From: a bacterium
Lineage (GTDB): Bacteria > Acidobacteriota > Terriglobia > Terriglobales > Acidobacteriaceae
Length of the DNA stretch: 39,237 nucleotides
Direction: 5' to 3'
Assembly (NCBI GenBank): GCA_026225095.1
Contig: JAMFSC010000240.1
Location: 1 to 39,237, forward strand
Shown here: in pieces, positions 32,031 to 39,237 of the stretch
Layout of the letters: each line of letters opens with the position of its first letter
Numbering within the stretch: position 1 is the first letter of the stretch
Translations under genes and position numbers: made by a program
Notes under the pieces: model-generated
Seen by the model: the letters and a program-made list of their open reading frames with translations, nothing else
Database searches by the model: none
Told to the model about the DNA's origin: nothing

Positions 32031-34058
32031 CTACCACGAGGTCGCCCATGCGCGACCTTTCCGCTTGGGCTTCGCGGCCTTTCGTGCCTCGCGCCTTTGC
32101 TCCGCCTCCAGCCTCTTCCGTGTGGCCTCCGCCGCCGCCTCGTAGTCCGCAACCTGACCGGGAGTCTCCACCACGTCAGCTACCGGCTCCGGCTCCGCCT
32201 TGAGGCGCTCGGCACGCTCCGCCAAGGCTGCCACCTTACGCTGGAGTCGCTGGGTGAGGGCGTTGTACTTCGGGCGAAGGATGGCGACGGCGGCGCGGGC
32301 ATAAACGAAGCAGTCGAGCGCCTCGTTCCGCTCGCCCTTCTTTACCCACTTCAACGTCGTCACATAATCCCGCTTCACCTTCACGAGCTGCTCGCTCGTT
32401 ACCTGGCGGAAATACTCGGTCGGCAGGTCGCTCGAAAAGTGGCAACACGCGGGGCCGGCTTCTTTCACACCGAACGAGGTATAGACGTCCTCTTTCGCCG
32501 TATCGACCCCGACGACGTAAAGCATGGCGTGCGCCGGACCTTGCTCTGAACCTTTGCTAATGATCGGCCTGCCGATACCGGCGCGGCCAACAATCGCGTG
32601 CCAGCGGCGGGCCGCGTTCTTCTTGGTGAATTCATAGACCCGCGCCGTATGGTGTCCAGCCGAGTCGAACAGCGCACACGCGACCACCATCGTGACGCCG
32701 AGTTCATGACCGATCGGCTCCCGGAGATGATCTTCCAGGCTCGCCCACGGACTGAGCTTGTTGCGGACGCGCACGCCATCCGCGCCCACGATGACCTCGG
32801 GCAACGCGGGGTCACCGCGGAATATCTCATGGTCGATAACCCAGCGCTGCTCATCGACTCCCCAGCCGATGCGCGAGACCTCCAGCCGGTCATCCTGTAC
32901 GTCGACGCCGGCGGTGATGAAGAGGACGCCTGCGGGGAGCTGCTCGGAATAGCGGCTCGTGTCTTTCCGCTTCTCAAGTTCGTGAAGGTCCGCACCCTTG
33001 CCGCGAATCTCCCACGTTTCGGCGAGCCGGGTGTTGATGAAGGTCTTGCGGCGCTCCAGTGAGCCCTTCGCCGAGAGCCACTCATTGACGAGATCGGTCC
33101 ACTTCACCCAGGGCGGATACAGTGCGTTGAGGTGGAACCCGGCCGTCTTGCCGTCGCGGCTTTGCGCGGTCGCTCGCCATGCGCCATCGCGGATCATCTG
33201 ATGCTTGCTCCGCTCGAGAATCTCGCAACCGGCAAGGCACTCATACCAGAGGTTCGAGACCTGCTCGCGCTCGCCTGTCTCGTAGCGGAGGCGAACCCAT
33301 TCCAGAGGTTGCATGAGGCCGCACTCGGGACAGGGGACGAAGTATTTCCGTTGGTCGCTATCCTGATAGGCCTGCTCGATGCGGCTCGCACCTTTGATTC
33401 CAGGTGTCGAGGCGAGGACGTGCTTGCGATTCCAGAAGCTGGTCGTTCGGCGCGTGGCCATGTCGACCGGGTCGCCCTCGGTTCCGGCGCTGTCCGGATA
33501 TCGGTCGACCTCATCCAGCATCAGGATCCGGATGGGCATGGAGGCGAGGCCTGCCGGCGCGTTGGCACCGGCGAGGATCAGGACGCCTCCAGAGAATTCC
33601 TTGTTCAGAAGCGTGTTTCCGGAGTCACGCGCCCGTGGGCTTGGATAGAGCTTGCGCAGGACCGGCGTCACCCGGATCATCTTGGCGATGCGGTTTTTCG
33701 AGAATTTTTCGGCCTCCCCCTCGGAAGCCTGGATGAAGAGGATGGGAGACGGCTCGTGGTGGGTGAAATATCCCACCGTGTTCATCTGCGTCTGCGTCTT
33801 TCCGCTCTGGGCGCACAGCATGTAAACGACCGTCTCGATGCTCCGGTCAGTCACGGCGTCCTGCATGCCGCGCTGATACTCGGCCCGGTCCGTGAAGAAC
33901 TTACCGGGGAAGGCACCCGCCTCCGGGGGAACGAAGGCGTACCGGTCAGCCCATTCAGATAAAGTGAGCGGCGGGGGAGGTGCGAGGAGCCGATACGCCC
34001 TCACACAGGCCTCACCGAGGGACCGCATCCCCTCCACGGAACTCCGATAGAGCCCCAT
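32031..34058 (-). CDS. Terminase large subunit (lambda gpA-like)
   Basis: 675-residue DNA-packaging motor and nuclease. The ATPase domain has a Walker A-like CAQSGKTQ (82-89) and Walker B LMLDE (179-183). A four-cysteine zinc ribbon follows near 247-285 (CPECGLMQPLEW and YECLAGCEI), as in gpA relatives. The RNase-H-like nuclease includes VDVQDDRLE near 392 and ends in a Lys/Arg-rich tail. The start overlaps the small-terminase stop as TAATG with GGAG close by. gpA-like terminases normally make cos ends. Confidence 0.95.
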   Translation of the reverse strand: MGLYRSSVEGMRSLGEACVRAYRLLAPPPPLTLSEWADRYAFVPPEAGAFPGKFFTDRAEYQRGMQDAVTDRSIETVVYMLCAQSGKTQTQMNTVGYFTHHEPSPILFIQASEGEAEKFSKNRIAKMIRVTPVLRKLYPSPRARDSGNTLLNKEFSGGVLILAGANAPAGLASMPIRILMLDEVDRYPDSAGTEGDPVDMATRRTTSFWNRKHVLASTPGIKGASRIEQAYQDSDQRKYFVPCPECGLMQPLEWVRLRYETGEREQVSNLWYECLAGCEILERSKHQMIRDGAWRATAQSRDGKTAGFHLNALYPPWVKWTDLVNEWLSAKGSLERRKTFINTRLAETWEIRGKGADLHELEKRKDTSRYSEQLPAGVLFITAGVDVQDDRLEVSRIGWGVDEQRWVIDHEIFRGDPALPEVIVGADGVRVRNKLSPWASLEDHLREPIGHELGVTMVVACALFDSAGHHTARVYEFTKKNAARRWHAIVGRAGIGRPIISKGSEQGPAHAMLYVVGVDTAKEDVYTSFGVKEAGPACCHFSSDLPTEYFRQVTSEQLVKVKRDYVTTLKWVKKGERNEALDCFVYARAAVAILRPKYNALTQRLQRKVAALAERAERLKAEPEPVADVVETPGQVADYEAAAEATRKRLEAEQRREARKAAKPKRKGRAWATSW

Positions 34059-34609
34059 TACTCCGCCTCAAGCTCAAGACTGGAGGAGTCTCGCACGGCG
34101 TCAATCGTCGCCATGTTCGTGAGCGCCTGGTGGACCTCCAGCTCGATGACGGAGCGGATCTGGGCAACGTCCTCCATGCCCACGATGCGGTCGGCGAGAT
34201 TGGTGGGCATCGCGAGGATCTGGGTCTGGAGAGACTTGTTCCCGGCCGCCAGCACCCGCTCGACGTCGGCGATGGTTACCACCTCGCCACGAGCTTTCGC
34301 CAGTTTTAGCTCCTGAAGGTTGGCATCGGCACGGGTTTTCCGCGCCAGGGCTTCCTCGTAGGTTTCGGAATCACCCGGATCGTCCGGAACGGGCTGAATC
34401 TTGACAGCCGTTCCGACCGTTCCGCCCTCGTTCCGCACGGTGGCGTCATGCCAAGCGAGAACGTCAGGCCACCGGAAGGTCTTGACGCCATCGCCGGGAT
34501 TGCACGGTAAGTCTTTGCTGGTAATCCACTTGCGGACGGCTCTGTCGGTGACTCCGAGCAGCTTCGCAACCTCGACGGCGGTCAAACTGTCGAGATTTTC
34601 GAGGCTCAT
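34058..34609 (-). CDS. Terminase small subunit (Nu1-like)
   Basis: 183 residues. The N-terminal winged helix-turn-helix (LTAVEVAKLLGVTDRAVRKW) resembles the Nu1/MerR-type DNA-recognition domain. The rest is a long charged helix (ALARKTRADANLQELKLAKA) and an oligomerisation region. It recognises the packaging site and hands DNA to the large subunit, whose gene overlaps by one base. The ATG at 34609 is preferred over a TTG 12 codons upstream; neither has a strong ribosome-binding site. The 222 bases upstream (34610-34831) hold no gene and are the natural place to look for cos. Confidence 0.88.
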   Translation of the reverse strand: MSLENLDSLTAVEVAKLLGVTDRAVRKWITSKDLPCNPGDGVKTFRWPDVLAWHDATVRNEGGTVGTAVKIQPVPDDPGDSETYEEALARKTRADANLQELKLAKARGEVVTIADVERVLAAGNKSLQTQILAMPTNLADRIVGMEDVAQIRSVIELEVHQALTNMATIDAVRDSSSLELEAE

Positions 34610-34831
34610 GGCCCATTCGTAACTCGGAATCGGAACACCTGACAAAAAAGCCTGTCGCTAGGCCAACCGCACGGTGGCGCGTCACCCCCAAACCGCACGA
34701 CCGGCGGAGGACCCATCGTGTGTTTTCAGTAACATGGAAGCGCGTACAAGGTCAGGCCACCATCCACCCATACGTTCCGACTGATTCATACACCCACGCA
34801 CAAACCAGATGAACGTACTCACGTCAATCCG

Positions 34832-35218
34832 CTAGAAGTCGCACTCATGCTCGCCCCATGAGCTGATGGCATCGTACGTGTCCCTATTTCGTTGACTCAT
34901 CTTGTCGTACCCATTCCTTGGATACCCCGAATATATCCACACGTGCTTGAGCAGTCCCTTCAGGCGTCTTACTTGTGGCACTGTCTTGAGCTCTGCTATC
35001 AACCCGTTCTTCCATCGAAGCGAGCGCTCCAACGTTTTCACAACTTGTAGGCCGTATTCTGCTGACGGCTTCCAGTCATCTGCAAAGCCTTTCAGCTTGG
35101 CACACTGAATGATGTTACGCATCTGGGTATTTTCAGCACGCAAACGATGGATCTCTGCGATAAGCGCATCCTTACTTTGCCGGTGTGCTGGTTTGGTAGT
35201 CGTGTGCATGGTAGTCAT
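34832..35218 (-). CDS. Hypothetical phage protein with N-terminal coiled coil
   Basis: 128 residues. A Lys/Arg-rich helical segment at about 15-35 (KDALIAEIHRLRAENTQM) looks like a short coiled coil. A tryptophan-containing core follows, ending SSWGEHECDF. No family recognised. GAGG seven bases before the ATG supports translation. It is divergent from the 51-aa gene at 35297 and lies between the accessory region and terminase. Confidence 0.65.
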   Translation of the reverse strand: MTTMHTTTKPAHRQSKDALIAEIHRLRAENTQMRNIIQCAKLKGFADDWKPSAEYGLQVVKTLERSLRWKNGLIAELKTVPQVRRLKGLLKHVWIYSGYPRNGYDKMSQRNRDTYDAISSWGEHECDF

Positions 35219-35296
35219 TCAATCACCTCGTTACGAAGTTATGGACCCGTTTTACACACTAGCCTCACGATAGACTGCGGTCTGGGGTGAAACATC

Positions 35297-35452
35297 ATGA
35301 TGTATCCGAAGGGAACTGCCAAGGAAGTAGCTATTCAACTCGTAAAATTGCTTATTGAGGCAGGGTCTTACAACAGTCTCGGTGGAGACTTCACCGCTGA
35401 GCAGATTCTCAAAGACATCGAGACGTTGACCGAGGGAATCACAGACAAGTAG
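35297..35452 (+). CDS. 51-aa protein of unknown function
   Basis: Short plus-strand gene. The product begins MMYPKGTAKEVAIQLVKLLI and ends LKDIETLTEGITDK, two amphipathic helices around a Gly/Asn turn, which is clearly protein-like. GGGGTGA lies about six bases before the first ATG (a second ATG follows at once). It is followed by a perfect 8-bp hairpin and is divergent from the gene ending at 34832. It may be a small regulator or anti-defence protein; no homologue is recalled. Confidence 0.6.
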   Translation: MMYPKGTAKEVAIQLVKLLIEAGSYNSLGGDFTAEQILKDIETLTEGITDK

Positions 35453-35459
35453 AGGGGTC

Positions 35460-35492
35460 GCTGTGACGGCATATCGTTGGGGTTGTCACAGC
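35460..35492. terminator. Inverted repeat between convergent small genes
   Basis: GCTGTGAC (35460-35467) and GTCACAGC (35485-35492) form a perfect 8-bp stem with a 17-base loop, between the end of the plus-strand 51-aa gene and the end of the minus-strand gene at 35505. It could terminate both. Confidence 0.5.
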
Positions 35493-35504
35493 TTCTCTAT
35501 CAGG

Positions 35505-35978
35505 TCAGATACCGTCATCGCTCGCCTTTCTGCTCATCGAGTTCAGCAAGCCACGAGGTACACCGAGTTTCTCCGCCATCTGGCTTTCGCCTTTGATCTC
35601 ATCGGCTAGGAAGCTATCGAACCATGCAATCGCAGCCTTTGGCACAACGTACGGCGCTGTGAACTCAGCTTCAGTCATCTTCGGCCCTATGCGGTCAAAG
35701 GTGGCACACAGCGGACAACTGTATGTTCCATTGCCATCCTCACCAATCGGCTGAGCACACGCCTTACAGAGGCGGCCTCCACCCGCCCAGTAGACGCACG
35801 GACGAGAAAGGCTGGCCACGGTTACCGAATGCATCCGCTCCGACTCCTGCCGGGGAGTCTCGTCGGCAGCAACAAGCGTATCGCCGTCGTCGCCTACCTC
35901 GTAGTGCTTCCCGTCTATCCAGAGGTTGCTCACCGAATGAACACCTGCCAGACTTATTCCCAACTCACTCAGCCTCAT
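35505..35978 (-). CDS. Zinc-ribbon-containing hypothetical protein
   Basis: 157 residues. Four cysteines in the arrangement CKACAQPIG ... YSCPLC (about residues 71-91) make a treble-clef or zinc-ribbon motif. The first 45 residues are a beta-rich domain and the C-terminal 50 are helical with an HTH-like end (QMAEKLGVPRGLLNSMSRK). AGGA six bases before the ATG. It follows the 54-aa zinc protein by 15 bases in one operon driven by the promoter cassette at 36165-36224. Function unknown. Confidence 0.7.
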   Translation of the reverse strand: MRLSELGISLAGVHSVSNLWIDGKHYEVGDDGDTLVAADETPRQESERMHSVTVASLSRPCVYWAGGGRLCKACAQPIGEDGNGTYSCPLCATFDRIGPKMTEAEFTAPYVVPKAAIAWFDSFLADEIKGESQMAEKLGVPRGLLNSMSRKASDDGI

Positions 35979-35993
35979 GGGATGTCCTTTCGC

Positions 35994-36158
35994 CTACAGT
36001 TCTCTGCTCGGTCGGGCGTGTTTGTCGCAGAACTCGTGGACTGGCCCTGGAATCCATTCTTGCCCGCCAGAATCCGTGTCGGTTGCATCAATACGGTCCC
36101 GGACCAACTTGGTCGCTCGCTCACCGCACACCTCACACACATGCTTTGTTTCGCTCAT
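35994..36158 (-). CDS. 54-aa zinc-finger-like protein
   Basis: Short gene. The product starts MSETKHVCEVCGERATKLV and ends PVHEFCDKHARPSREL. CxxC near residue 8 and CxxH near residue 44 make a plausible zinc site. Its ribosome-binding site (AGGAGAG, seven bases before the ATG) is excellent and is part of a repeated promoter cassette. First gene of a short leftward operon with the gene at 35505. Confidence 0.7.
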   Translation of the reverse strand: MSETKHVCEVCGERATKLVRDRIDATDTDSGGQEWIPGPVHEFCDKHARPSREL

Positions 36159-36164
36159 CGTTTA

Positions 36165-36224
36165 CTCTCCTGTCTTTATCTTGTCACTGTGTCAACTGCA
36201 CACAAACACCTGTGCTTGATGCAC
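36165..36224 (-). promoter_or_regulatory. Repeated promoter/RBS cassette, copy A
   Basis: 60 bases matching 37375-37434 at 51 positions. Read leftward it contains GTGCATCAAGCAC (inverted repeat GTGC/GCAC), TGTGTGCAGTTGACACA (inverted TGTGT/ACACA, also containing the -35-like TTGACA), a GATAAAGA -10-like region and AGGAGAG. It drives the 54-aa zinc-finger gene. Confidence 0.6.
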
Positions 36225-36386
36225 ACACAATAACAGCGATTCTTACATCAAGAAAGCACACTGGATGGGTTTAGACTCGATTCGTGCCGTCCGAACCGAG
36301 CTACGGTCAATGCCTTCCGCCTCCACGTATCGTCCGGCAGAAACTACTTGTTCCAAAGCCACCGTTTTAGAGCTAAACTGCGTTCC

Positions 36387-37283
36387 ATGCCAAACCAGAG
36401 CCTTACCAGGAGCCTCATCCTTTTCGCCTCAATTTCGTTGTCATCCTCCGCGATTTGCATAGCGCAAATGGATTGCGCCAAGGCGTATCCCGTGCCACCA
36501 GTGACGACAGAGCTACAAGGCGAGACCACGGCCGCAGCCGACGCATTCAAGGGGATTGTAAAGATGCCGCCTATTAGCGCCAGCCTTAGAGTGAAGATCT
36601 CTTCTACCCATCAAGACATTTTGTCTAAGTATCCAAAAGCAAACGTCGTGGCACTCCGACAACAAGAGCTTTCCTATGTATGCCAGCTCCTAAACAGCGA
36701 TCCGAAGCTGTCCTCGTCTCGAAAGGCTCTAATTATTCAACAAGTGGGAGAAGGTATCCCCATTACCGCAGATCCAGTCCCGCAGAAGCGCGGAGTAAAA
36801 CCGGGCGACAAGCCGGTCTCATCCGCCCCGACGCCCTCGGGAGGTGACGTAACCTTCCAGACCGCGAACGGAGATTGCAACGCGCAAGCCAACGGAGGTG
36901 GTAGTGCGACCGTTGGGGCTGGTTGCGGCGCGACCAATCCAAATAAGAGTTTTGTTATATATGATTGCCTCGGGGAAAGGCACACTCAGCAGGGAATCAC
37001 CTCCATCGTCGATGACCAAATAGTACCCGACGTTGGGAAAATGTTTGCCTTGGAGCGCAGCAAAGACTGGCAGGGAACTCTAAATGAGTGCAAGCGTGAG
37101 CTTGCATTACACCCCGATTTTCTGACCTCCAACCTATTTTGCGCTGAAGCTTCTAGAAATCTGGGAGACATACCTTCCGCCAGGGCTTACTTAGATTCAT
37201 TCCAGAAAAAGCGAATGGATTCGTACAAAGAACCATGGTGCCTCAGGTTCGAGGAAGGTCTAGTTCCAATACTCGGAAGGTGA
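36387..37283 (+). CDS. Exported protein, probable moron
   Basis: 298 residues. A signal peptide (SLILFASISLSSSAICIAQ) is followed by a helical region at about 40-115 and a Pro/Gly linker near 130-155. A Gly/Asn-rich segment with cysteines (TANGDCNAQANGGGSATVG) comes next, and then a C-terminal TPR-like helical repeat (about 215-290). The protein is expected outside the cytoplasm. It is transcribed rightward among leftward phage genes with lower GC, the usual sign of a cargo gene expressed from a lysogen. No ribosome-binding site is obvious before the ATG at 36387; the open frame extends 13 codons upstream. Function not recognised. Confidence 0.7.
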   Translation: MPNQSLTRSLILFASISLSSSAICIAQMDCAKAYPVPPVTTELQGETTAAADAFKGIVKMPPISASLRVKISSTHQDILSKYPKANVVALRQQELSYVCQLLNSDPKLSSSRKALIIQQVGEGIPITADPVPQKRGVKPGDKPVSSAPTPSGGDVTFQTANGDCNAQANGGGSATVGAGCGATNPNKSFVIYDCLGERHTQQGITSIVDDQIVPDVGKMFALERSKDWQGTLNECKRELALHPDFLTSNLFCAEASRNLGDIPSARAYLDSFQKKRMDSYKEPWCLRFEEGLVPILGR

Positions 37284-37317
37284 CCACCTCCCCGTTTTAC
37301 TTTCGCCCCGCCTTCGC

Positions 37318-37368
37318 CTATCGTTCGGCCGTGCCCCGCAAGTGTAAATACGACTTCTCTCCGCTCAT
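37318..37368 (-). pseudogene. 16-codon open frame behind promoter cassette copy B
   Basis: The second promoter/RBS cassette is followed by ATG and only 16 codons (beginning MSGEKSYLHL) before a TAG. The start ATGAGCG matches the 54-aa zinc-protein gene, but the rest does not. It is most simply the stub of a decayed or deleted duplicate gene; a short regulatory leader is an alternative. Confidence 0.35.
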
Positions 37369-37374
37369 CTTTTG

Positions 37375-37434
37375 TTCTCCTGTTTCTATGTTGTCACCGT
37401 ATCAACTGCACACAAATACCTGTGCCTAATGCAC
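37375..37434 (-). promoter_or_regulatory. Repeated promoter/RBS cassette, copy B
   Basis: Second copy of the 60-base cassette (51 of 60 identical to 36165-36224). It retains the GTGC/GCAC and TGTGTGCAGTTGA elements and an AGGAGA ribosome-binding site, with TTGATA instead of TTGACA. It lies directly after the stop of the gene at 37438. Confidence 0.55.
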
Positions 37435-37437
37435 CGC

Positions 37438-37773
37438 TCAAATACAAGGCATCGAGCATCTTCCGCTATGGTCCGGCCCCACCGGTGCCGAGCACTGGCT
37501 GCACGTTTGTCCATGACAGTCCTTCCACGCCAGCACGCAGGATTCGCAGGTATAGGACGTGCACCATTTCCCATCGACAATCGCTCGCTCCCTAACCGCC
37601 AGCGAACCCGCGTCGAAGTTGTGCAGCGCCTCAAGGAAGTATCCGGGGCATTGATGCTGCTTGCGTGTTCTCACGACAGTGGAGGAATAACATCTGACAT
37701 CGCCATCATCGCTATACATGGCCTCGAACCCGTCAATCAGACGGACTCTCTCCGCCCGCTCCTCCGCGCTCAT
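37438..37773 (-). CDS. Cysteine-rich zinc-binding-like protein
   Basis: 111 residues with ten cysteines. Pairs include CTSYTCESC and CHGQTCSQC near residues 71-93, and the end is CSMPCI. An Arg/Glu-rich helix forms the N-terminus (MSAEERAERVRLIDGFEAMY). The pattern suggests one or two zinc-binding knuckles. It begins next to the stop codon of the upstream zinc protein gene (adjacent, no gap). Likely an accessory phage protein of the family of small anti-host proteins; function unknown. Confidence 0.7.
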   Translation of the reverse strand: MSAEERAERVRLIDGFEAMYSDDGDVRCYSSTVVRTRKQHQCPGYFLEALHNFDAGSLAVRERAIVDGKWCTSYTCESCVLAWKDCHGQTCSQCSAPVGPDHSGRCSMPCI

Positions 37774-37947
37774 CTATTCCTCTCCGTAGATAACCGTTCG
37801 CTCCGCTTGCACTTCCTCACCAGGAGCCTGATTCCACTTCCGGCTCCGGCACTTCGACGATGCGCAATGCGTCGGGAACGTCTTACCCTTGATCCATTCC
37901 CATCCACACATCGCACATTTCCAGCACTCTTTGGTTACGCTGGCCAT
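37774..37947 (-). CDS. 57-aa zinc-ribbon protein
   Basis: The product begins MASVTKECWKCAMCGWEWIK, with CWKCAMC followed by HCASSKC about 20 residues later: a zinc-ribbon pattern with tryptophans. The ATG at 37947 is preferred over a TTG 12 codons upstream. It is immediately followed by the cysteine-rich gene at 37438, forming an operon. A third, shorter copy of the promoter motif lies 45-62 bases upstream of its start. Confidence 0.65.
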   Translation of the reverse strand: MASVTKECWKCAMCGWEWIKGKTFPTHCASSKCRSRKWNQAPGEEVQAERTVIYGEE

Positions 37948-37991
37948 GGGTTCAATATGGGTTCGGATCGGAAAATGAGGCAAATAACGCC

Positions 37992-38009
37992 GTGCTCACT
38001 GCACACAAG
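37992..38009 (-). promoter_or_regulatory. Third copy of the shared operator-like motif
   Basis: Read leftward CTTGTGTGCAGTGAGCAC matches the core TTTGTGTGCAGTTGACAC of the cassettes at 36165 and 37375, again upstream of a small zinc-protein operon. Three occurrences before three leftward units suggest one regulator. The rest of 37948-38108 shows no gene. Confidence 0.45.
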
Positions 38010-38108
38010 CTAACCGTATGGGGTGTCCCAACGTGACTTGGGGCCCTGATAACCCTGTGCTGTAGAAATTTCTGGACTTACCCGATGCCTAGTGGGAGCA
38101 TGGGGGCC

Positions 38109-38732
38109 ATGCTCAAAAGCTTTCGTCATGCAGTCAAGGTCATCGCGCTTGTAGTGGCTCTAATGAGCGGAATATTGTCCCTACTTCGCGAATTCTTGCT
38201 GTTTCAGTACCCGAACAAGTTTCAAGAGCGACCTCTTTTTTGGGCGTGCTTGAGAATAGCGTTATCGGCTTCGCTGTTAGCTCTTTGGTACGAGGAAAGA
38301 AGGAAGCGAATTGCAGCGGAAGTCCTACTAAGCACAGCGAGCCGAAAGCCTACAATCAAACAAGAATCTTTAGATTTATCCGCTGAAATCCTCGCTTTTA
38401 TTTATGGCCGATCCCAGATTGCTCCAAAGTTTCTTGGGTACCAGCCTATGTTTGTTGGCGGCAATCCCGCAGAGATGATGAGAAGATTTGCAGAATCTGA
38501 TGCTAATACTCAGGCTCACCTCAAATTCGACGCCGATACGCTCGGCATTTACGGATACAAATTTTCTAGGCGGGTTGTGACTACTATCAAACGCCTCAAA
38601 GAAGCCGGCATTGCGGATGAAGTCATGGAAGGGCACTGGGAAGCACCGGCAAACCCAGCAACGATCAAGGTTATTGGGGAGCACCTTGAAAAAATGGCTG
38701 ATACGGTTTCCGACAATCCTCAAAAGGGTTGA
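38109..38732 (+). CDS. Two-TM membrane protein with cytoplasmic domain
   Basis: About 207 residues. Two membrane segments (about 10-28 and 43-62) precede a basic loop (YEERRKRIA) and a soluble C-terminal domain of 140 residues. This domain reads like a small winged-helix or regulatory domain (YGYKFSRRVVTTIKRLKEAGIAD). The ATG at 38109 has GGGAG ten bases upstream; ATGs at 38100 and 38085 are alternatives. Rightward among leftward genes, low GC: probably a moron. Membrane-anchored abortive-infection or exclusion functions are possible but speculative. It ends overlapping the HNH gene by 13 bases. Confidence 0.7.
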   Translation: MLKSFRHAVKVIALVVALMSGILSLLREFLLFQYPNKFQERPLFWACLRIALSASLLALWYEERRKRIAAEVLLSTASRKPTIKQESLDLSAEILAFIYGRSQIAPKFLGYQPMFVGGNPAEMMRRFAESDANTQAHLKFDADTLGIYGYKFSRRVVTTIKRLKEAGIADEVMEGHWEAPANPATIKVIGEHLEKMADTVSDNPQKG

Positions 38733-39127
38733 ATCTGCTTTTTCGGGACCACTTTCTTCGGCTGGTGCTCCTCAGCGTGACACCTCGCATCGAGCCACAA
38801 CAGATTCGCCAGACTATCGTCCCGCTTGCCCCCACCCAGTCCACGCGTTCCGTTCTCATGGTGAGCGTGTCCGGCCGGGATTCTCACTTCACCCGTATCC
38901 TCATCGAGCAAGTCATGCAGCGGAGCGATGCGGTTACAGCGGATCTTCCACTTGCCAACGACTCTCTCACATCGCCCACCGGCTCTATCGTGAGCTTCCT
39001 TTCGTCTCTTCTGCCACTCTGCATCTGTCCGGCACACTTCCCGGTCACCCAACTGCAGAATGCTTGGCTTCTTTCTCTTTCCCGGCTTCGGTATCGCCGC
39101 GGTTGCATAGTATTCAGCCAGCGACAT
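38720..39127 (-). CDS. HNH homing-type endonuclease
   Basis: About 135 residues. The HNH motif lies at the C-terminus: a first histidine in GHAHHENG, then KRDDSLANLLWLDARCHAEEH with the closing His. Cysteines (CERVVGKWKIRC and the later Cys) probably bind zinc. HNH proteins in cos phages assist terminase in cos cleavage, and others act as homing nucleases. It would normally sit beside terminase, but here about 4 kb of accessory genes separate them. ATG at 39127 is preferred; the frame is open to a TTG at 39199. Confidence 0.85.
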   Translation of the reverse strand: MSLAEYYATAAIPKPGKRKKPSILQLGDREVCRTDAEWQKRRKEAHDRAGGRCERVVGKWKIRCNRIAPLHDLLDEDTGEVRIPAGHAHHENGTRGLGGGKRDDSLANLLWLDARCHAEEHQPKKVVPKKQIQPF

Positions 39128-39237
39128 CCCCAAGCCCCCAAACGCGCGAAGCAGGCGAAGGTTCCTATCGATGTATCGGTGGAATCCACCTCGGCTCAAC
39201 GCCCTGATAGTCTTCGCCTGCTCTTGATTGGGTTGTA

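Noticed and set aside
36364..36375. GTTTTAGAGCTA, identical to the start of the Streptococcus pyogenes Cas9 repeat
   Set aside because: Single occurrence, no repeat array, no spacers and no cas genes; a 12-base match is compatible with chance.

Overview
The window reads as a soil Acidobacteriota chromosome of the Terriglobus/Granulicella/Edaphobacter type with a large siphovirus-like prophage beside a tRNA gene. The host assignment rests on the C-rich, high-GC codon use, the acidobacterial look of the alpha subunit of RNA polymerase (acidic C-terminal tail ending in Asn-Glu-Pro-Glu-Asn-Phe), the rpoA-rplQ order and the secreted polygalacturonase. It is inference, since no rRNA is present.

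Host part (1-6700). rpoA, missing roughly its first 90 codons and abutted by a small tandem repeat, is followed by rplQ and a clear terminator. After a gene-free stretch come a leftward translationally coupled trio (M24 Xaa-Pro peptidase, DUF6677-like membrane protein, 56-aa membrane protein), a divergent dimethylargininase-like hydrolase, a GH28 polygalacturonase and tRNA-Thr(CGT).

Left accessory cassette (6700-9914, rightward, lower GC). It holds a small secreted cysteine peptide behind a perfect hairpin, a 7-TM protein, a one-TM protein, a small possibly winged-helix protein, an XRE repressor-like protein, a small basic protein and a superinfection-immunity-like membrane protein. Its last gene overlaps the phage late operon tail to tail by four bases.

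Phage late region (9911-34609, almost all leftward). In transcription order it encodes small and large terminase, a gpW-like head protein with an added N-terminal domain, a lambda-type portal, a single-frame prohead protease plus HK97-fold capsid protein, a possible capsid cement protein, SSB, head-tail joiner, tail terminator, tail tube, tail chaperones, a 35-aa membrane peptide, the tape measure, lambda M-, L- and K-like tail tip proteins, the J-like hub, a tail fibre with an SGNH esterase domain and a signal-peptide-like N-terminus, a holin, two small membrane/coiled-coil proteins, a metallophosphoesterase and a dNTP-diphosphohydrolase-like protein. One gene (21130-21849) lies on the opposite strand inside the tail operon. 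Hairpins after or around the portal, capsid, cement, tail tube and fibre genes divide the region into differently expressed blocks.

Right accessory region (34610-39237, lower GC, both strands). Small cysteine-rich zinc-ribbon-like proteins on the minus strand share a repeated 60-bp promoter/RBS cassette. They alternate with plus-strand cargo genes (an exported protein, a two-TM protein, a 51-aa protein) and end at an HNH endonuclease. No integrase, replication gene or endolysin was recognised, and no second copy of the tRNA 3' end was seen, so the element probably continues beyond the right edge.

The least ordinary features are the protease-capsid fusion with its own internal ribosome-binding site, SSB placed inside the head-tail genes, the divergent gene in the tail operon, and the peptide/7-TM cassette beside the immunity genes.
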